DNA from: an uncultured Halioglobus sp.
GTDB lineage: Bacteria; Pseudomonadota; Gammaproteobacteria; Pseudomonadales; Halieaceae
Reading direction: 5' to 3'
NCBI GenBank assembly: GCA_905480565.1
Contig: CAJQQW010000172.1
Coordinates: 1 to 22,805, forward strand
Length of the DNA stretch: 22,805 nt
Shown here: positions 21,994-22,805 of the stretch, piece by piece
Position numbering within the stretch: position 1 is the stretch's first letter
How the letters are laid out: each line of letters begins with the position of its first letter
Notes under the pieces: model-generated
The model's database searches: none
What the model was told of the DNA's origin: nothing
What the model saw: only the letters and a program-made list of their open reading frames with translations
Program-made: the position numbers and the translations under genes

Positions 21994-22443
21994 TTACCGC
22001 TCCGACTGAAAGGCGGAGTGAATTTCATTCCGCGATAGGCCCAAAATTTCCCCGGCAATTTCTGCTGTACGTATTTCCCCATCGCTCATTTTCCCATCGG
22101 CGAGGATTACTTGTAGAAGCATGCTAAAAATTTCTTTGCTTTCCTGTTGATTCAGGCTTTGGCTGATATCGCGCAACCGTTCGACCAGATTCTGGCCGTC
22201 GCTGAAAGTCCGCACGGCGTCACTCAAAAGACCCATGGCTTCGGCGCTATTAGTGTCAAAATGATTGATGATGATATCAATCATGCGGTCTGTCTCGGAG
22301 GGATCTATCTCCCCATCGCCCTTGGCTACGTATACCAGTAGGATTGAAATGAGAAATTTTGCATCGTAGACGGTTTTGCCGTCATCCTCCCCGAGAATGA
22401 GCCTTGTACCTTCAAAATAAAGCGCGTCGTCATTGTGGTCCAT
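21994..22443 (-). CDS. TerB-like (tellurite-resistance fold) protein
   Basis: 149 residues from the ATG at 22443, 8 bases after AGGAG; a longer frame reaches 22542 without a ribosome site. The pattern is the all-helical TerB/COG4103 type: LISILLVYVAKGDGEIDPSETDRMI near the N-terminus and a second repeat MLLQVILADGKMSDGEIRTAEIAGEIL near the C-terminus. Both carry the paired acidic D-G-E/D-P-S-E motif that binds metal or partner in TerB proteins. No signal peptide or membrane helix, so cytoplasmic. Function within the family is poorly known; lone copies without other ter genes are common and need not mean tellurite resistance. It is convergent with the ligase remnant and divergent from the partial gene at the right edge. 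Confidence 0.78.
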   Translation of the reverse strand: MDHNDDALYFEGTRLILGEDDGKTVYDAKFLISILLVYVAKGDGEIDPSETDRMIDIIINHFDTNSAEAMGLLSDAVRTFSDGQNLVERLRDISQSLNQQESKEIFSMLLQVILADGKMSDGEIRTAEIAGEILGLSRNEIHSAFQSER

Positions 22444-22642
22444 GAGCAGGGCTCCTGTGATCAGGAATTGGGGGGGTGTTGATACGGCTCTTGCAGCTGC
22501 ACAGCTGATTATTGGTAGATAGTAGTCGCTTTTTTCGTCCACGCCAAGCGGGGCAGATCCGAGAATAGACGGTCTGCCCGTTGGTGGCAGGAATGTGTAT
22601 ACTAAGCCTTCACTGATCGTGACGAAGGGAAAAATAATAATC

Positions 22643-22659
22643 GATCAGGGGGGGTGATC
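22643..22659. repeat. G7 tract inside a GATCA/TGATC palindrome at a start codon
   Basis: GATCA (22643-22647), seven G (22648-22654), TGATC (22655-22659). The last G and the next two bases form the GTG start of the following gene. The tract also supplies the only Shine-Dalgarno-like sequence, placed too near the codon. Confidence 0.6.
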
Positions 22660-22805
22660 ATCAAATCCAGCCGCCAAAAGACTTTTGAAGAAGCGACGCG
22701 AGAAGAGCTTTCAGCCTGTGTCCAGCTTCTTGCTCAGAGTGTGGTCTTGCACCGAGTAAAGTTTGGATTTGTTACGCTACATGCATCTGCAGAAAGCCTC
22801 GCTGA
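22654..22805 (+). CDS. Start of an unrecognised gene (partial, runs off the right edge)
   Basis: Fifty complete codons from a GTG at 22654, open to the window end; the frame is open back to a TAA at 22603 and contains no ATG. The product begins VIIKSSRQKTFEEATREELS and continues helical and soluble, with ACVQLLAQSVVLHRVKFGFV. I recognise no family. The frame's last base pair run continues past the window, so length is unknown. The gene would be divergent from the TerB-like gene. Confidence 0.4.
   Translation, partial: MIIKSSRQKTFEEATREELSACVQLLAQSVVLHRVKFGFVTLHASAESLA

Noticed and set aside
1..22805. CRISPR array, tRNA/rRNA, insertion sequence, defence island
   Set aside because: No regularly spaced repeats, cloverleaf sequences, transposase motifs or nuclease/helicase sets were seen on reading both strands.

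Overview
The window looks like a chromosomal stretch of a free-living, probably marine, gammaproteobacterium. This is inferred from gene content (TonB receptor, PQQ sugar dehydrogenase, YqhA/UPF0114, CPA2 antiporter, GGDEF/EAL signalling, a SlyB-like glycine-zipper protein) and from moderate base composition; a Cellvibrionales-type lineage would fit, but I cannot place it from sequence alone. There are no rRNA or tRNA genes, no CRISPR array, no complete insertion sequence and no phage genes.

Layout. 1-963 (-): the 5' part of a membrane-anchored cytochrome c/PQQ sugar dehydrogenase fusion. 1103-2296 (+): a membrane-anchored saccharopine-dehydrogenase-like oxidoreductase, convergent with a secreted glycine-zipper protein (2303-2902, -). 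3050-3602 (-): a decayed diguanylate cyclase with an internal deletion and frameshift. 3851-5271 (-): a likely two-gene operon of a short-chain dehydrogenase and a SnoaL/NTF2-fold protein. 5593-6060 (+): a DUF385 deazaflavin-type nitroreductase. 6156-9340 (-): a TonB-dependent receptor behind a class II aldolase/adducin-family protein. 9650-11197 (-): a CPA2 antiporter with an RCK domain. 11589-13721 (-): a membrane GGDEF-EAL protein. 14138-15172 (-): a CNNM/CBS protein. 15366-16235 (+): a DMT exporter. 16550-17098 (-): a coiled-coil protein. 17596-19113 (-): a Tat-exported cholesterol-oxidase-like GMC oxidoreductase, divergent from an MFS transporter (19523-20740, +), then a YqhA-like membrane protein. 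The end holds a remnant of an acyl-CoA ligase, a TerB-like protein (-) and the start of an unknown gene (+).

How the genes may work together. SDR, SnoaL-like protein, DUF385 reductase, TonB receptor, class II aldolase-like protein, GMC oxidase, MFS carrier and acyl-CoA ligase remnant are all enzyme or transport types common in catabolic regions for steroids, terpenoids or other hydrophobic compounds. The SDR/SnoaL pair and the aldolase/receptor pair are adjacent and co-oriented, so joint function is most credible there; extending it to the whole window is inference. The other genes (CPA2, CNNM, YqhA, TerB, GGDEF-EAL) look like general ion-homeostasis and signalling functions.

The most notable non-coding signals are: an in-frame 11-codon leader with a strong Shine-Dalgarno directly before the MFS gene; a perfect TGTGA-N6-TCACA (CRP-type) site at 14057-14072; long perfect or near-perfect inverted repeats before the glycine-zipper gene, the TonB receptor and in the GMC/MFS divergent region; a possible leaderless promoter for the antiporter; and a G7 tract inside a short palindrome at the start of the last gene. 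I did not find a clear new multi-gene defence or mobile system here.
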